Of a stretch of DNA of 64,000 bases, positions 44,763-54,988 are shown piece after piece. This DNA comes from an uncultured Bacteroides sp. (GTDB lineage Bacteria > Bacteroidota > Bacteroidia > Bacteroidales > Bacteroidaceae): NCBI GenBank assembly GCA_937890825.1, contig CALADS010000094.1, forward strand, positions 34,320 to 98,319. The letters run 5' to 3'. Every line of letters starts with the position of its first letter. Position 1 is the first letter of the stretch. A program made the translations under genes and the position numbers. The notes under the pieces are model-generated. The model made no database searches. It was not told where the DNA came from and was given only the letters and a program-made list of their open reading frames with translations.

Positions 44763-44991
44763 TCCTGTTCTTTTTACTAAAGATGCTAATTATAATGGTG
44801 AATATAAAGGTATTGCTGTTAAGTTGAATAACCTGCAAACGGTGCAGGAATTGACAGATGATCCTAAACACGGATTTATATATAATTATCGTATCGATAC
44901 GAAGGTGTGGAATGATAATATGTATTTATATCCCATACCACAAGAAGTGAGAAATCTGAATCCTAACTTAACTCAAAATCCTGGTTGGTGA
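44761..44991 (+). pseudogene. 3' remnant of a SusD-family gene
   Basis: Immediately after the VapE stop, 76 open codons read DPVLFTKDANYNGEYKG, then FIYNYRIDTKVWNDNMYLYPI, PQEVRNLNPNLTQNPGW and stop. This is the characteristic C-terminus of RagB/SusD lipoproteins (the YLYPIPQ...NPNLTQNPGW ending). The remaining 450 or so codons and the partner SusC gene are missing. The next genes, an EEP-family lipoprotein and GH97, probably belonged to the same glycan locus. Confidence 0.88.
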
Positions 44992-45091
44992 TATAAGGTG
45001 ATAGAATAAGAAGTGTTATGCAGGTTAGCTGGTTTTCAGCAAGTGTTTTGTGTAAGTTAGTTGTTTTATTTTTAGTATAATGATTATAGAT

Positions 45092-45946
45092 ATGAGAAAG
45101 TTATTGTTTTTATTGATTGGAATAGGGCTGTTAGTGTCTTGTAGTGGTCAGCAGCCGGAAGTTGCAGTTCGGTGTGCTACGTTTAATATTCGTTATGATA
45201 ATCCCGGCGACAGCTTGAATGCTTGGAGTTATCGTAAAGACTCTGTTTGCCGCTTCATAAAGGAGGCCGAGTTGGAGGTTATCGGTATGCAGGAAGTCTT
45301 GTTCAGACAGACAGAAGATTTAAAGGCTGCTTTGCCTGCTTTTGACATGGTTGGGGTAGGACGCGATGATGGTCATACATTGGGAGAATATTCACCGATA
45401 TTTTATCGTAAAGACAAATTTGAATTATTAGATAGCCAGACATTTTGGCTGTCACAATATCCTGACAGTGTAGGGTTTATTGGTTGGGATGGTGCTTGTA
45501 CACGTATAGCCACTTGGGCTAAGTTGAAAGACGTGGTTACCGGAAAAATCTTTATGTTTGTCAACACGCATTTCGATCATGTAGGCACACAAGCCCGCCG
45601 TGAGGCTGCACTGCTTATCATCGACCGTATCAAACAAATAGCAGGCAAGTATCCCGCCATTCTTACTGGAGACTTAAATGTCACTGATTCTTCAGAGGCT
45701 TATCTCACACTTACCACCAATGAGTTTGTGCTGAAAGATGCACATAAGATAGCTGAAGTTAGAGAAGGAGTAGAGTATACTTTTCATGGTTTCGGAAGAG
45801 TACCTGTAGCCGAAAGAAGTAAGATCGATTTCGTTTTGGTAACTCCATCTATACAGGTGAGCAAATCCTTCATTCCAGGTATCGTAGAGCATGCGGTTAC
45901 TTATTTGTCTGATCATAATCCCCAGGTAGTCGATTTGAAGTTTTAA
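45092..45946 (+). CDS. Endonuclease/exonuclease/phosphatase-family lipoprotein
   Basis: A 284-residue protein with a lipobox signal sequence (LLVSC, Cys near residue 17) and a DNase I-like fold. Expected active-site motifs are present: ATFNIRYDN, MQEVL (metal Glu), NTHFDHVG (His), LTGDLNVT (Asp-Asn) and LSDHNPQV (Asp-His). Surface or periplasmic members of this family in Bacteroides glycan loci are thought to be phosphodiesterases or phosphatases; the substrate is unknown. ATG at 45080 is an alternative start. GH97 follows after 9 bases. It survives downstream of a deleted susD. Confidence 0.88.
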   Translation: MRKLLFLLIGIGLLVSCSGQQPEVAVRCATFNIRYDNPGDSLNAWSYRKDSVCRFIKEAELEVIGMQEVLFRQTEDLKAALPAFDMVGVGRDDGHTLGEYSPIFYRKDKFELLDSQTFWLSQYPDSVGFIGWDGACTRIATWAKLKDVVTGKIFMFVNTHFDHVGTQARREAALLIIDRIKQIAGKYPAILTGDLNVTDSSEAYLTLTTNEFVLKDAHKIAEVREGVEYTFHGFGRVPVAERSKIDFVLVTPSIQVSKSFIPGIVEHAVTYLSDHNPQVVDLKF

Positions 45947-45955
45947 CTCTTACAC

Positions 45956-47977
45956 ATGTATTTGATGAAATCTTTTTATGCTCTTTTTTCCTTTTGTGTG
46001 GTAGTTTTGTTTGTGGCGTGCACTTCTCGTCCTGCCACGTTTACATCACCCGATGGTAAAATCCGTTTGTCTTTTGCATTAGACAGTTGCCGTTCTATGA
46101 CCTATCAAGTATGGGTAAACGATTCTCTTGTTATCCAACCTTCCATGTTGGGATTTACAGAGAAAACGGGCATCAATCTATCTCGTAATTTTAGAATTTT
46201 GCAGACGGAATTCAGTCAGACTGATGAAACCTGGACACAGCCCTGGGGAGAGAATAAGACTGTGCGCAATGCTTATAATCAGATGACGGTTCATTTGATG
46301 GATGAGGCTCAGACTGAGTTAGACCTTTATTTCCGACTGTTCGACGACGGAGTAGGCTTTCGATACGAATACAGGGTACCGAAAGCCGACAGTTTGCTGA
46401 TTACAGATGAACTGACTACTTTTTCTTTGGCAGCCGATGGCCAGTCGTGGTCTATACCAGCGAACTATGAAACGTATGAACTACAGTATCGCACATTGCC
46501 TTTGTCGACTGTAGAAACTGCCAATACGCCGATGACGTTCCGGTCGGCAGGTATCTATGCTTCTCTACACGAAGCTGCCTTGACCGACTTTCCCGAAATG
46601 ACGTTGAAAAATGTAGGCGGCACTTGTTTCAAGGCCGAATTGGCTCCCTGGCCCGATGGGGTAAAAGCCCGTTTTCAGGGAGGTAATTTCAAGACGCCTT
46701 GGCGCACCTTGCAGATTAGCTCTGAAGCAGTGGGGCTTATCAATTCATCACTCATATTGAATCTGAATGACCCTTGTGTGCTGGAGACTACCGATTGGAT
46801 CAAGCCGATGAAGTATGTCGGTGTATGGTGGGGTATGCACCTGGGGGTAGAAAGTTGGGTTATCAACGACCGTCATGGAGCTACTACCGAAAATGCCAAA
46901 CGGTATATTGATTTCGCTGCTGCCAATCGGATAGAAGCGGTGATGTTCGAAGGCTGGAATGCAGGCTGGGAGAACTGGGGAGGTTCGCAGCAGTTTGATT
47001 ATACCCGCCCATACGATGATTTTGATATGCAAGAGATTAGCCGGTATGCTCGGGAAAAGGGGATTGCCATCATCGGACATCACGAAACCGGAGGCAATGT
47101 GCTGAATTATGAGCGTCAGTTGGATAAAGCCTATCAGTGGTATGCCGACCATGGAGTGCATTCGGTAAAGACGGGGTATGCAGGCGGATTGCCCGGCGGG
47201 CATAACCATCACGGGCAGTTCAATGTGCGTCATTACCGCAAGGTGGTGCAGACGGCTGCTAAATACCATACCACGCTCGATGTGCATGAGCCGATTAAGG
47301 ATACAGGTATTCGCAGAACCTATCCCAACATGATGACGCGTGAAGGAGCCCGGGGGATGGAGTGGAATGCCTGGAGCGAAGGCAATTCTCCCGAACATCA
47401 TGTAATGTTGCCGTTTACCCGTTTGCTGGCCGGCCCGATGGATTATACTCCCGGTATCTTTGATATTCTTTACGAACGGGCCAAGAAGAATCCCAATCGG
47501 AAGAAGTGGAACATGATGGACAGCAAGGATTGTCGTATCAATACTACTTTGGCCAAGCAGATAGCCAACTGGGTGGTTCTTTACTCTCCGTTGCAGATGG
47601 CAGCCGATATGATAGAGAATTATGAAGGTCATCCGGCTTTTCAGTTTTTCCGTGATTTTGATGCCGACTGCGACTGGTCGGAAGCATTGGCCGGAGAGCC
47701 GGGCGATTATGTGGTGATAGTGCGCCGAGCCAAGGATAAATTTTTCTTGGGGGCGATTACCGATGAACATCAACGCCGGGTAAAGATTGCGCTGGATTTT
47801 CTTAAACCGGATACCTCTTATCGGGCAGTGATTTATGCCGACCGGGCCGATGCCGATTGGGAAACCAATCCCTTGGCGTATGAAATCGTAGAAAAAGTGG
47901 TGACTGCTGCCGATAGCCTGACCATATCAATGGCGCGCGGTGGCGGACAAGCCATTACCTTTCTGCCCGTAGAATAA
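45956..47977 (+). CDS. Glycoside hydrolase family 97 (SusB-like alpha-glucosidase type)
   Basis: A 673-residue lipoprotein (lipobox LFVAC). The N-terminal beta-super-sandwich (about residues 30-290) carries the SPDGKIRLSFALD start; the TIM barrel (about 300-570) shows ETGG with Glu377, VKTGYAGG, VHEPIKDTG with Glu445 and GMEWNAWSEGN; a C-terminal beta domain follows. The VKTGY and HEP motifs resemble the inverting SusB-type branch, which hydrolyses alpha-glucosides, rather than the retaining alpha-galactosidase branch; this is an inference. ATG at 45965 is an alternative start. It lies in one transcript with the EEP lipoprotein. Confidence 0.9.
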   Translation: MYLMKSFYALFSFCVVVLFVACTSRPATFTSPDGKIRLSFALDSCRSMTYQVWVNDSLVIQPSMLGFTEKTGINLSRNFRILQTEFSQTDETWTQPWGENKTVRNAYNQMTVHLMDEAQTELDLYFRLFDDGVGFRYEYRVPKADSLLITDELTTFSLAADGQSWSIPANYETYELQYRTLPLSTVETANTPMTFRSAGIYASLHEAALTDFPEMTLKNVGGTCFKAELAPWPDGVKARFQGGNFKTPWRTLQISSEAVGLINSSLILNLNDPCVLETTDWIKPMKYVGVWWGMHLGVESWVINDRHGATTENAKRYIDFAAANRIEAVMFEGWNAGWENWGGSQQFDYTRPYDDFDMQEISRYAREKGIAIIGHHETGGNVLNYERQLDKAYQWYADHGVHSVKTGYAGGLPGGHNHHGQFNVRHYRKVVQTAAKYHTTLDVHEPIKDTGIRRTYPNMMTREGARGMEWNAWSEGNSPEHHVMLPFTRLLAGPMDYTPGIFDILYERAKKNPNRKKWNMMDSKDCRINTTLAKQIANWVVLYSPLQMAADMIENYEGHPAFQFFRDFDADCDWSEALAGEPGDYVVIVRRAKDKFFLGAITDEHQRRVKIALDFLKPDTSYRAVIYADRADADWETNPLAYEIVEKVVTAADSLTISMARGGGQAITFLPVE

Positions 47978-48012
47978 ATGCTGGAATATATACTTTTCTG
48001 ACACTTTTGCAA

Positions 48013-48068
48013 GCAAGCGGCTGCATGATGCATAGCAAGTAACTGCTAAGCGTCATGCAGCCGCTTGC
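48013..48068. repeat. Large intergenic inverted repeat between convergent genes
   Basis: GCAAGCGGCTGCATGA (48013-48028) is the perfect reverse complement of TCATGCAGCCGCTTGC (48053-48068), and the inner parts are also nearly complementary, so almost the entire 56 bases can fold into one stem. Further GCTGATGCAGCTAGCTGC words run to about 48090. It sits between GH97 and the convergent FKBP gene, a good place for a two-way terminator, but it lacks T-runs and resembles the element at 2225-2260. Confidence 0.75.
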
Positions 48069-48095
48069 TATGGCTGATGCAGCTAGCTGCTTTCG

Positions 48096-48497
48096 TCAAG
48101 CTATCCCCAAGAGTTCTATTTCGAATATCAGTGTAGAACCTCCCGGAATACCCGGTTGCGAGAATTTGCCGTATCCCATTTCTGCCGGCAGGTAGATTTC
48201 CCATTTATCGCCCACACACATTCGTTGGATAGCGATAATCCATCCGTCTATCAGGTCGCTCAGGCGCACTGCCATAGGCGTGCCGCCGCGGCTGCTGTCA
48301 AACTTCTTGCCGTTGATGGTCCATCCGGTGTAGTGTGCCGTAATGATGCTTCGGGCATTGGGGTGCTTGCCGTCGTTCTTTCCTTGGTTGATTATTTTAT
48401 AATAGATACCTTTGGGAAGTGCTTGCACACCCTCTTCCTTGGCCTTGGCTTCCAGCCACTCCTGATTGATTTTTGCGTATTCTTTTTTGTTAGCCAT
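48096..48497 (-). CDS. FKBP-type peptidyl-prolyl cis-trans isomerase
   Basis: A 133-residue protein with a single FKBP domain: ITAHYTGWTINGKKFDSS (about residues 48-65), then LIDGWIIAIQRMCVGDKWEIYLPAEMGYG and a final STLIFEIELLGI strand. The ATG at 48497 is preferred over a longer frame that overlaps mazG. There is no signal peptide, so it is probably cytoplasmic and assists folding. It follows mazG by a few bases. Confidence 0.92.
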   Translation of the reverse strand: MANKKEYAKINQEWLEAKAKEEGVQALPKGIYYKIINQGKNDGKHPNARSIITAHYTGWTINGKKFDSSRGGTPMAVRLSDLIDGWIIAIQRMCVGDKWEIYLPAEMGYGKFSQPGIPGGSTLIFEIELLGIA

Positions 48498-48501
48498 GAG
48501 A

Positions 48502-49302
48502 TTATTTATTTGTATTTTTTTCCAATGCTTTTGCTTCGTTCCACAATGCGTCCATTTCTTCCAGCGACATATCATGCAGGCTCTTTCCCTGCTTTAGGGT
48601 ATGCTCTTCCAGGTAGTTGAACCTGCGTATGAACTTCTGGTTGGTATGTTCCAGGGCATTGTCGGGATTGATTTTGTAGAGCCGGGCGGCATTGATGAGG
48701 CTGAACATCACGTCGCCGAATTCTTCTTCTGCCTTTTCCCGGTCCATATTGGCCACTTCTGCCTGAAACTCCTGGATTTCTTCTTTTACCTTATCCCATA
48801 CCTGCTCTCGTTCTTCCCAGTCGAAGCCCACGTTTCGGGCTTTATCCTGTATGCGATACGCTTTAATGAGCGAGGGCAGTGCGGCAGGCACCCCGCTGAG
48901 CACAGTCTTGTTGCCTCCTTTTTCTTTCAGTTTCAGTTCTTCCCAGTTCTGCACCACCTCTCCGGCAGTTTCAGCCTTCACGTCGCCAAACACGTGCGGA
49001 TGGCGGTAAATCAGCTTGTCGCAGAGTCGGTCGCATACGTCCTTTATATCGAAACTGCCTGTTTCGCTGCCTATTTTGGCATAGAAGGCCACGTGCAGCA
49101 GCACGTCTCCCAGCTCCTTGCAGATTTCTTTCTGGTCGTTGCGCATCAGTGCGTCGCAGAGTTCATACGTTTCTTCTATGGTGTTGGGTCGCAGGCTTTC
49201 ATTGGTCTGTTTCCGGTCCCACGGGCATTTCTCCCGTAATTCGTCCAAAATATCCAGGAAGCGTCCGAAGGCTTCCATCTGTTCTTTTCTAGAATGTTGC
49301 AT
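48502..49302 (-). CDS. mazG: Nucleoside triphosphate pyrophosphohydrolase MazG
   Basis: A 266-residue all-alpha NTP pyrophosphatase with two MazG domains. The first has CPWDRKQT and the EETYEL...KELGDVLLH metal-binding helices (about residues 22-75); the second has a similar EEFGDVMFSLINAAR (about 187-201). MazG removes pyrophosphate from (d)NTPs and helps clean the nucleotide pool. It lies between the TonB-domain gene upstream and FKBP downstream on the leftward strand. Confidence 0.94.
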   Translation of the reverse strand: MQHSRKEQMEAFGRFLDILDELREKCPWDRKQTNESLRPNTIEETYELCDALMRNDQKEICKELGDVLLHVAFYAKIGSETGSFDIKDVCDRLCDKLIYRHPHVFGDVKAETAGEVVQNWEELKLKEKGGNKTVLSGVPAALPSLIKAYRIQDKARNVGFDWEEREQVWDKVKEEIQEFQAEVANMDREKAEEEFGDVMFSLINAARLYKINPDNALEHTNQKFIRRFNYLEEHTLKQGKSLHDMSLEEMDALWNEAKALEKNTNK

Positions 49303-49324
49303 ATCCGTTGTTAGATTATTTTAC

Positions 49325-49843
49325 TTATTGATTGATTCTGAAAAACACCGGTACGGTATATTCTACGATGACCGGTTCACCGTTCAGTTGCGCCGGTTTC
49401 CATTTAGGCATGGCAGAAATCAGGCGTACCGCTTCTTGGTCTAAATCCGGGTCTGCACTGCGCCACACCCTCACGTGATTTACCGTGCCGTCTTTTTCAA
49501 TCAGAAATTTCACCACTACCTTTCCTTGTATTCCGGCCCGTTTGGCTGCTTTAGGGTATTGTATGTTCTGTGTCATATATCTAAAGAAGCCTTGAAGGCC
49601 TCCTTTAGAAAACTCCGGTTCTTGGTCTGCACCGCTTGGTTTGCCTATACGGCCCTTCAGCGTATCACCGGCCAGAACAATGTTCTGCATCTGCAATGCT
49701 TCGGATGCGGCATCCGGTTTGCTGTGGCGCGGCATGGCAGCAAGGGCAGGTGAGGCCCATGCAGTAAAGGACAGGACAGCCAGAGGAAGGAGATAGAATC
49801 TCTTGATGCGATGGGTACTCGCAGATAAGTAAGAGGTATTCAT
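49325..49843 (-). CDS. TonB C-terminal domain protein (energy transducer)
   Basis: A 172-residue protein with an N-terminal hydrophobic signal/anchor (about residues 15-36), a short linker with little Pro/Lys bias, and a C-terminal TonB domain (about 82-172). Signatures are IQYPKAAKRAGIQGKVVVKFLIEKDG and a final VIVEYTVPVFFRI strand. It probably couples the proton-motive force to outer-membrane receptors, though short proteins of this type can have other envelope roles. A leftward TATCTTTG box lies 42 bases upstream. Confidence 0.87.
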   Translation of the reverse strand: MNTSYLSASTHRIKRFYLLPLAVLSFTAWASPALAAMPRHSKPDAASEALQMQNIVLAGDTLKGRIGKPSGADQEPEFSKGGLQGFFRYMTQNIQYPKAAKRAGIQGKVVVKFLIEKDGTVNHVRVWRSADPDLDQEAVRLISAMPKWKPAQLNGEPVIVEYTVPVFFRINQ

Positions 49844-49884
49844 GTCGGTAGATTTTTGATTTATACAGCTTTACTTTATAGTTG

Positions 49885-49892
49885 CAAAGATA
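49885..49892 (-). promoter_or_regulatory. -7 box of the tonB-mazG-FKBP genes
   Basis: Read leftward the bases are TATCTTTG. A canonical -33 TTTG was not found. It is only 40 bases from the start of the oppositely directed valS promoter. Confidence 0.6.
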
Positions 49893-49931
49893 GGGATATA
49901 TCTCATTGGTTGGAAAAAACTTTCGGTGGCT

Positions 49932-49965
49932 TTTGCCGTTAAAAAGCAATAAATTACTAATTTTG
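49932..49965 (+). promoter_or_regulatory. valS promoter
   Basis: TTTG at 49932-49935 and TAATTTTG at 49958-49965 are 22 bases apart, with a leader of about 35 bases before the valS ATG. Confidence 0.65.
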
Positions 49966-50006
49966 CATCCGATATTCGGAATTTAATATACTGAAAAGAT
50001 AAAGAT

Positions 50007-52691
<2,685 letters not shown>

Positions 52692-52727
52692 CGCACGTGC
52701 AGAGCGTGTAGCGCATATATATCGTAA

Positions 52728-52775
52728 AGAGGCTGTCTCCCTGTTCTCGTTCGAGTCAGGGGGCAGCCTCTTTTC
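52728..52775 (+). terminator. valS terminator
   Basis: AGAGGCTGTCTCCCTG (52728-52743) pairs with CAGGGGGCAGCCTCT (52757-52771), with one bulge or mismatch, and is followed by TTTT. Confidence 0.88.
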
Positions 52776-52927
52776 GTGTTCCTGCTGTAAGCAGCGGTTT
52801 TCATTGTATCCCTGCTTTTGCTGAGCGTTATGTTTCAGGGATAAGACTGAAAATAAACTCAGATAAAACTGGATAAAATGCTTTCTGAATAAATGGTAAG
52901 CAGCTTCCAGGCCTGCATAGAGAAAAA

Positions 52928-52999
52928 CGGAATCCTCCCGTTTCTTTTAGCTCCGGGCCTTGTAGGTTGTCCGGTTTTAAAAGATGCAGGAGGATTCCG
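52928..52999 (-). terminator. Inverted repeat terminating the 148-residue protein gene
   Basis: CGGAATCCTCC (52928-52938) is the exact reverse complement of GGAGGATTCCG (52989-52999). On the leftward strand the second arm is followed by TTTTT. The 50-base interior is only partly self-complementary. Confidence 0.7.
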
Positions 53000-53026
53000 C
53001 TTTTTTATAGAAGGGTAAGATTGATT

Positions 53027-53473
53027 CTATTTTTCCAACAGGTTCTTCAGGAAAGCATCCAGTTCCTCATCCAGTCCTTTCAGCAGTTCATCGTTTACCA
53101 GCAGCGTATCATCGTCCATCAGCAGCAGTTCGGCCACCGTTTCCTTTTCATCGTCCACCAGTACGAAAGAGTAGGGCTTCAGCACATTGATTTTATCGAA
53201 ATACCCCTTCTGCTTCATATCATTCAGCAGGGAGACCAGCAGCCGTTCGCAATGCTCCAGGAAATCATCATTTTCATAGCCACTCCATTCATCTACGGAT
53301 GTCTGAGCCAATACGGCATCTTCGTCATCAAAGATAATGAGTTCGCCCGAATTAGGGTTAGGTTGCAGGTGTATATCTGTCACAATGGTTTGTCCGTTGT
53401 GTGTCGTATATTTTTCTACAGCTTTGTTCAGGGCTGTTTCTATGGCTGCTAATGACGGTTCGCTAAGTTTCAT
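53027..53473 (-). CDS. Conserved hypothetical protein, 148 residues
   Basis: A highly acidic soluble protein with no signal peptide or membrane segment. A helical N-terminus (LAAIETALNKAVEKY) is followed by beta segments (VTDIHLQPNPNSGELIIFDDED, SFVLVDDEKETVAELLLMDDDTLLV) and an acidic C-terminal helix. The composition suggests a small regulatory or adaptor protein. The family was not recognised. It lies alone, leftward, between valS and a DUF6340 lipoprotein gene. Confidence 0.8.
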   Translation of the reverse strand: MKLSEPSLAAIETALNKAVEKYTTHNGQTIVTDIHLQPNPNSGELIIFDDEDAVLAQTSVDEWSGYENDDFLEHCERLLVSLLNDMKQKGYFDKINVLKPYSFVLVDDEKETVAELLLMDDDTLLVNDELLKGLDEELDAFLKNLLEK

Positions 53474-53548
53474 ATCATTTTAAAATTTAGGATTTTCAAA
53501 GTTATATAAAAATATTAGAAACGAAAAGAATATCGTAGAAAAATGCTT

Positions 53549-54643
53549 TTATTCATGAAATCTTTCCATTTGCGTATGGAGCAGTGCCATTTGGCTGGTT
53601 CTTTTTTCCAGTTCCGTCACATACAGGCTTTCCAGTGCATAGTTGGGCACCTCGGCTGCCTCTATTCCCGTTGCCTTTTTTTTCTGTTCCACCTTGTCGG
53701 CATCGAAAGCCAGTTGTTGTGCATTCTTGGCCCATTCCAAAGCCTTTGGCAGGTTGTCTAGCATTTCGTAGCCCAGTGCCAGGTTGTGTGCAGCCCTCAT
53801 CCTTTTCTTGCCTTTTGCTTTCTCATATACTTGTTCCCAAAGCGTCAGAGCCTCCGTCCAGTTCTGTTCGCGCACATATACGGCGGCATCCCTCATTTCT
53901 ACGCTGCCTCCGGTAAAGAGTATGCGGTTGGCCGTTTCCCAGTGGGGCAACATCTTTTTCACCGGAATGCTCCCGGCAAACTCCGAAGCCTGTGCCACCA
54001 GTTCCTGGTTGCTGATCAGTTGCGCTTCCGCTTCCTCAAAGCTGGCTCCTATTTCCTCCCAGAAGATGCTGTCGGCAGGTTGTATGGTATGCAGCCGGGT
54101 TGTTCTGCCCGGCAGATAGATTCTCACGGTAGGCACCACTTTCAGGTCGGTACTGCCAAAATACGCCTGAAACATGGGCGAATACTCCACCTTGCGTACC
54201 GCCTTTATCTGTACATCTTCCAGTGCCAGCAGAAAGTCGGCCCCCAGTTCATACGTCAGCTTCTCCACCTGTTCGCCCGTCAGCTGTCCGTTTGTCTCAC
54301 CGCTGTTTTTTGTCTGCAACGTAGAGTCACAGATTATCACCTCTTCGAAGTAATTACCGTCGGCCAAGCATTCAGCCAGTGCTTCTGTGGTCCGGTCAGC
54401 GTCTCCCCGGAAGAATTGGGTCAAGATGGGTCCTTGGGTTGGGGTGGCAACTTTCTCTTCCTGTCTGATGAGGAAGTCCTTTTCATGGTATGCAGGTACA
54501 TTATTCACCACTGCCACTTTCTTCAGTTCGGCAGGAAAACTGATTTCTGCGGGCAGCATATAATCGATGGATAAGGGTTGAATACTTTGGCAACTGCTCA
54601 TCAGCAGTGCCCATGCACCGGCCAGCAATAGTTGTTTATTCAT
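53549..54643 (-). CDS. DUF6340-type lipoprotein with TPR-like C-terminus
   Basis: A 364-residue lipoprotein (lipobox MSSC, Cys17). The N-terminal half has LSIDYMLPAEISFP and VAVVNNVP segments characteristic of a Bacteroides family annotated DUF6340. The C-terminal half (about 245-364) looks helical and TPR-like (WTEALTLWEQVYEKAKGKKRMRAAHNLALGYEM). The function is unknown; its position suggests an outer-membrane or periplasmic role. The frame is open to 54790 but a good promoter at 54678-54708 lies inside that extension, so 54643 is the start. Confidence 0.82.
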   Translation of the reverse strand: MNKQLLLAGAWALLMSSCQSIQPLSIDYMLPAEISFPAELKKVAVVNNVPAYHEKDFLIRQEEKVATPTQGPILTQFFRGDADRTTEALAECLADGNYFEEVIICDSTLQTKNSGETNGQLTGEQVEKLTYELGADFLLALEDVQIKAVRKVEYSPMFQAYFGSTDLKVVPTVRIYLPGRTTRLHTIQPADSIFWEEIGASFEEAEAQLISNQELVAQASEFAGSIPVKKMLPHWETANRILFTGGSVEMRDAAVYVREQNWTEALTLWEQVYEKAKGKKRMRAAHNLALGYEMLDNLPKALEWAKNAQQLAFDADKVEQKKKATGIEAAEVPNYALESLYVTELEKRTSQMALLHTQMERFHE

Positions 54644-54677
54644 TCTTTCTATTTTTGTATCATTCATACTTGATGAG

Positions 54678-54708
54678 CAAAAATACGCTTTTTCCGTACA
54701 TTCGCAAA
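54678..54708 (-). promoter_or_regulatory. Promoter of the DUF6340 gene
   Basis: Read leftward: TTTG (54708-54705) and TATTTTTG (54685-54678) separated by 19 bases, 34 bases upstream of the ATG at 54643. Confidence 0.78.
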
Positions 54709-54848
54709 AAGGAGTTCTCTCATTTATTTTTTTTAAGGAGCCATCACCCGCCTCTGGGAAATTTATCCCCCGTGGGGGGGAAAAGTTCATCCGGATGGCA
54801 GGTCATTCTACGTCGGCTCATAGACACCTGCTTACTGTCGGCTATAAA

Positions 54849-54893
54849 AAAAGAAGTCAGAAGAGAGCCTTTGTCACCCCCTCTGACTTCTTT
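54849..54893 (-). terminator. secA terminator
   Basis: AAAGAAGTCAGA (54850-54861) pairs with TCTGACTTCTTT (54882-54893). On the leftward strand the second arm is followed by a T-run, placing it downstream of secA. Confidence 0.85.
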
Positions 54894-54988
54894 CTATTAC
54901 TTGTAAGAAAAGCAGGAATCATAAGTAAGACAACTGCTTGATGCAGCTTCTTTCTTGGCATCCGCTTTTCGTCTGAGCGAAACGCCCG

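Noticed and set aside
46748..47773. Leftward 341-codon frame opposite GH97
   Set aside because: Shadow of a well-supported glycoside hydrolase gene; no domain, improbable composition.
48096..48575. Longer FKBP reading frame starting at 48575
   Set aside because: The extra 26 residues overlap mazG in another frame and have no FKBP character; ATG at 48497 gives the conserved start.
54644..54790. N-terminal extension of the DUF6340 lipoprotein
   Set aside because: The extension spans a full promoter match and would hide the lipobox signal sequence inside the protein.
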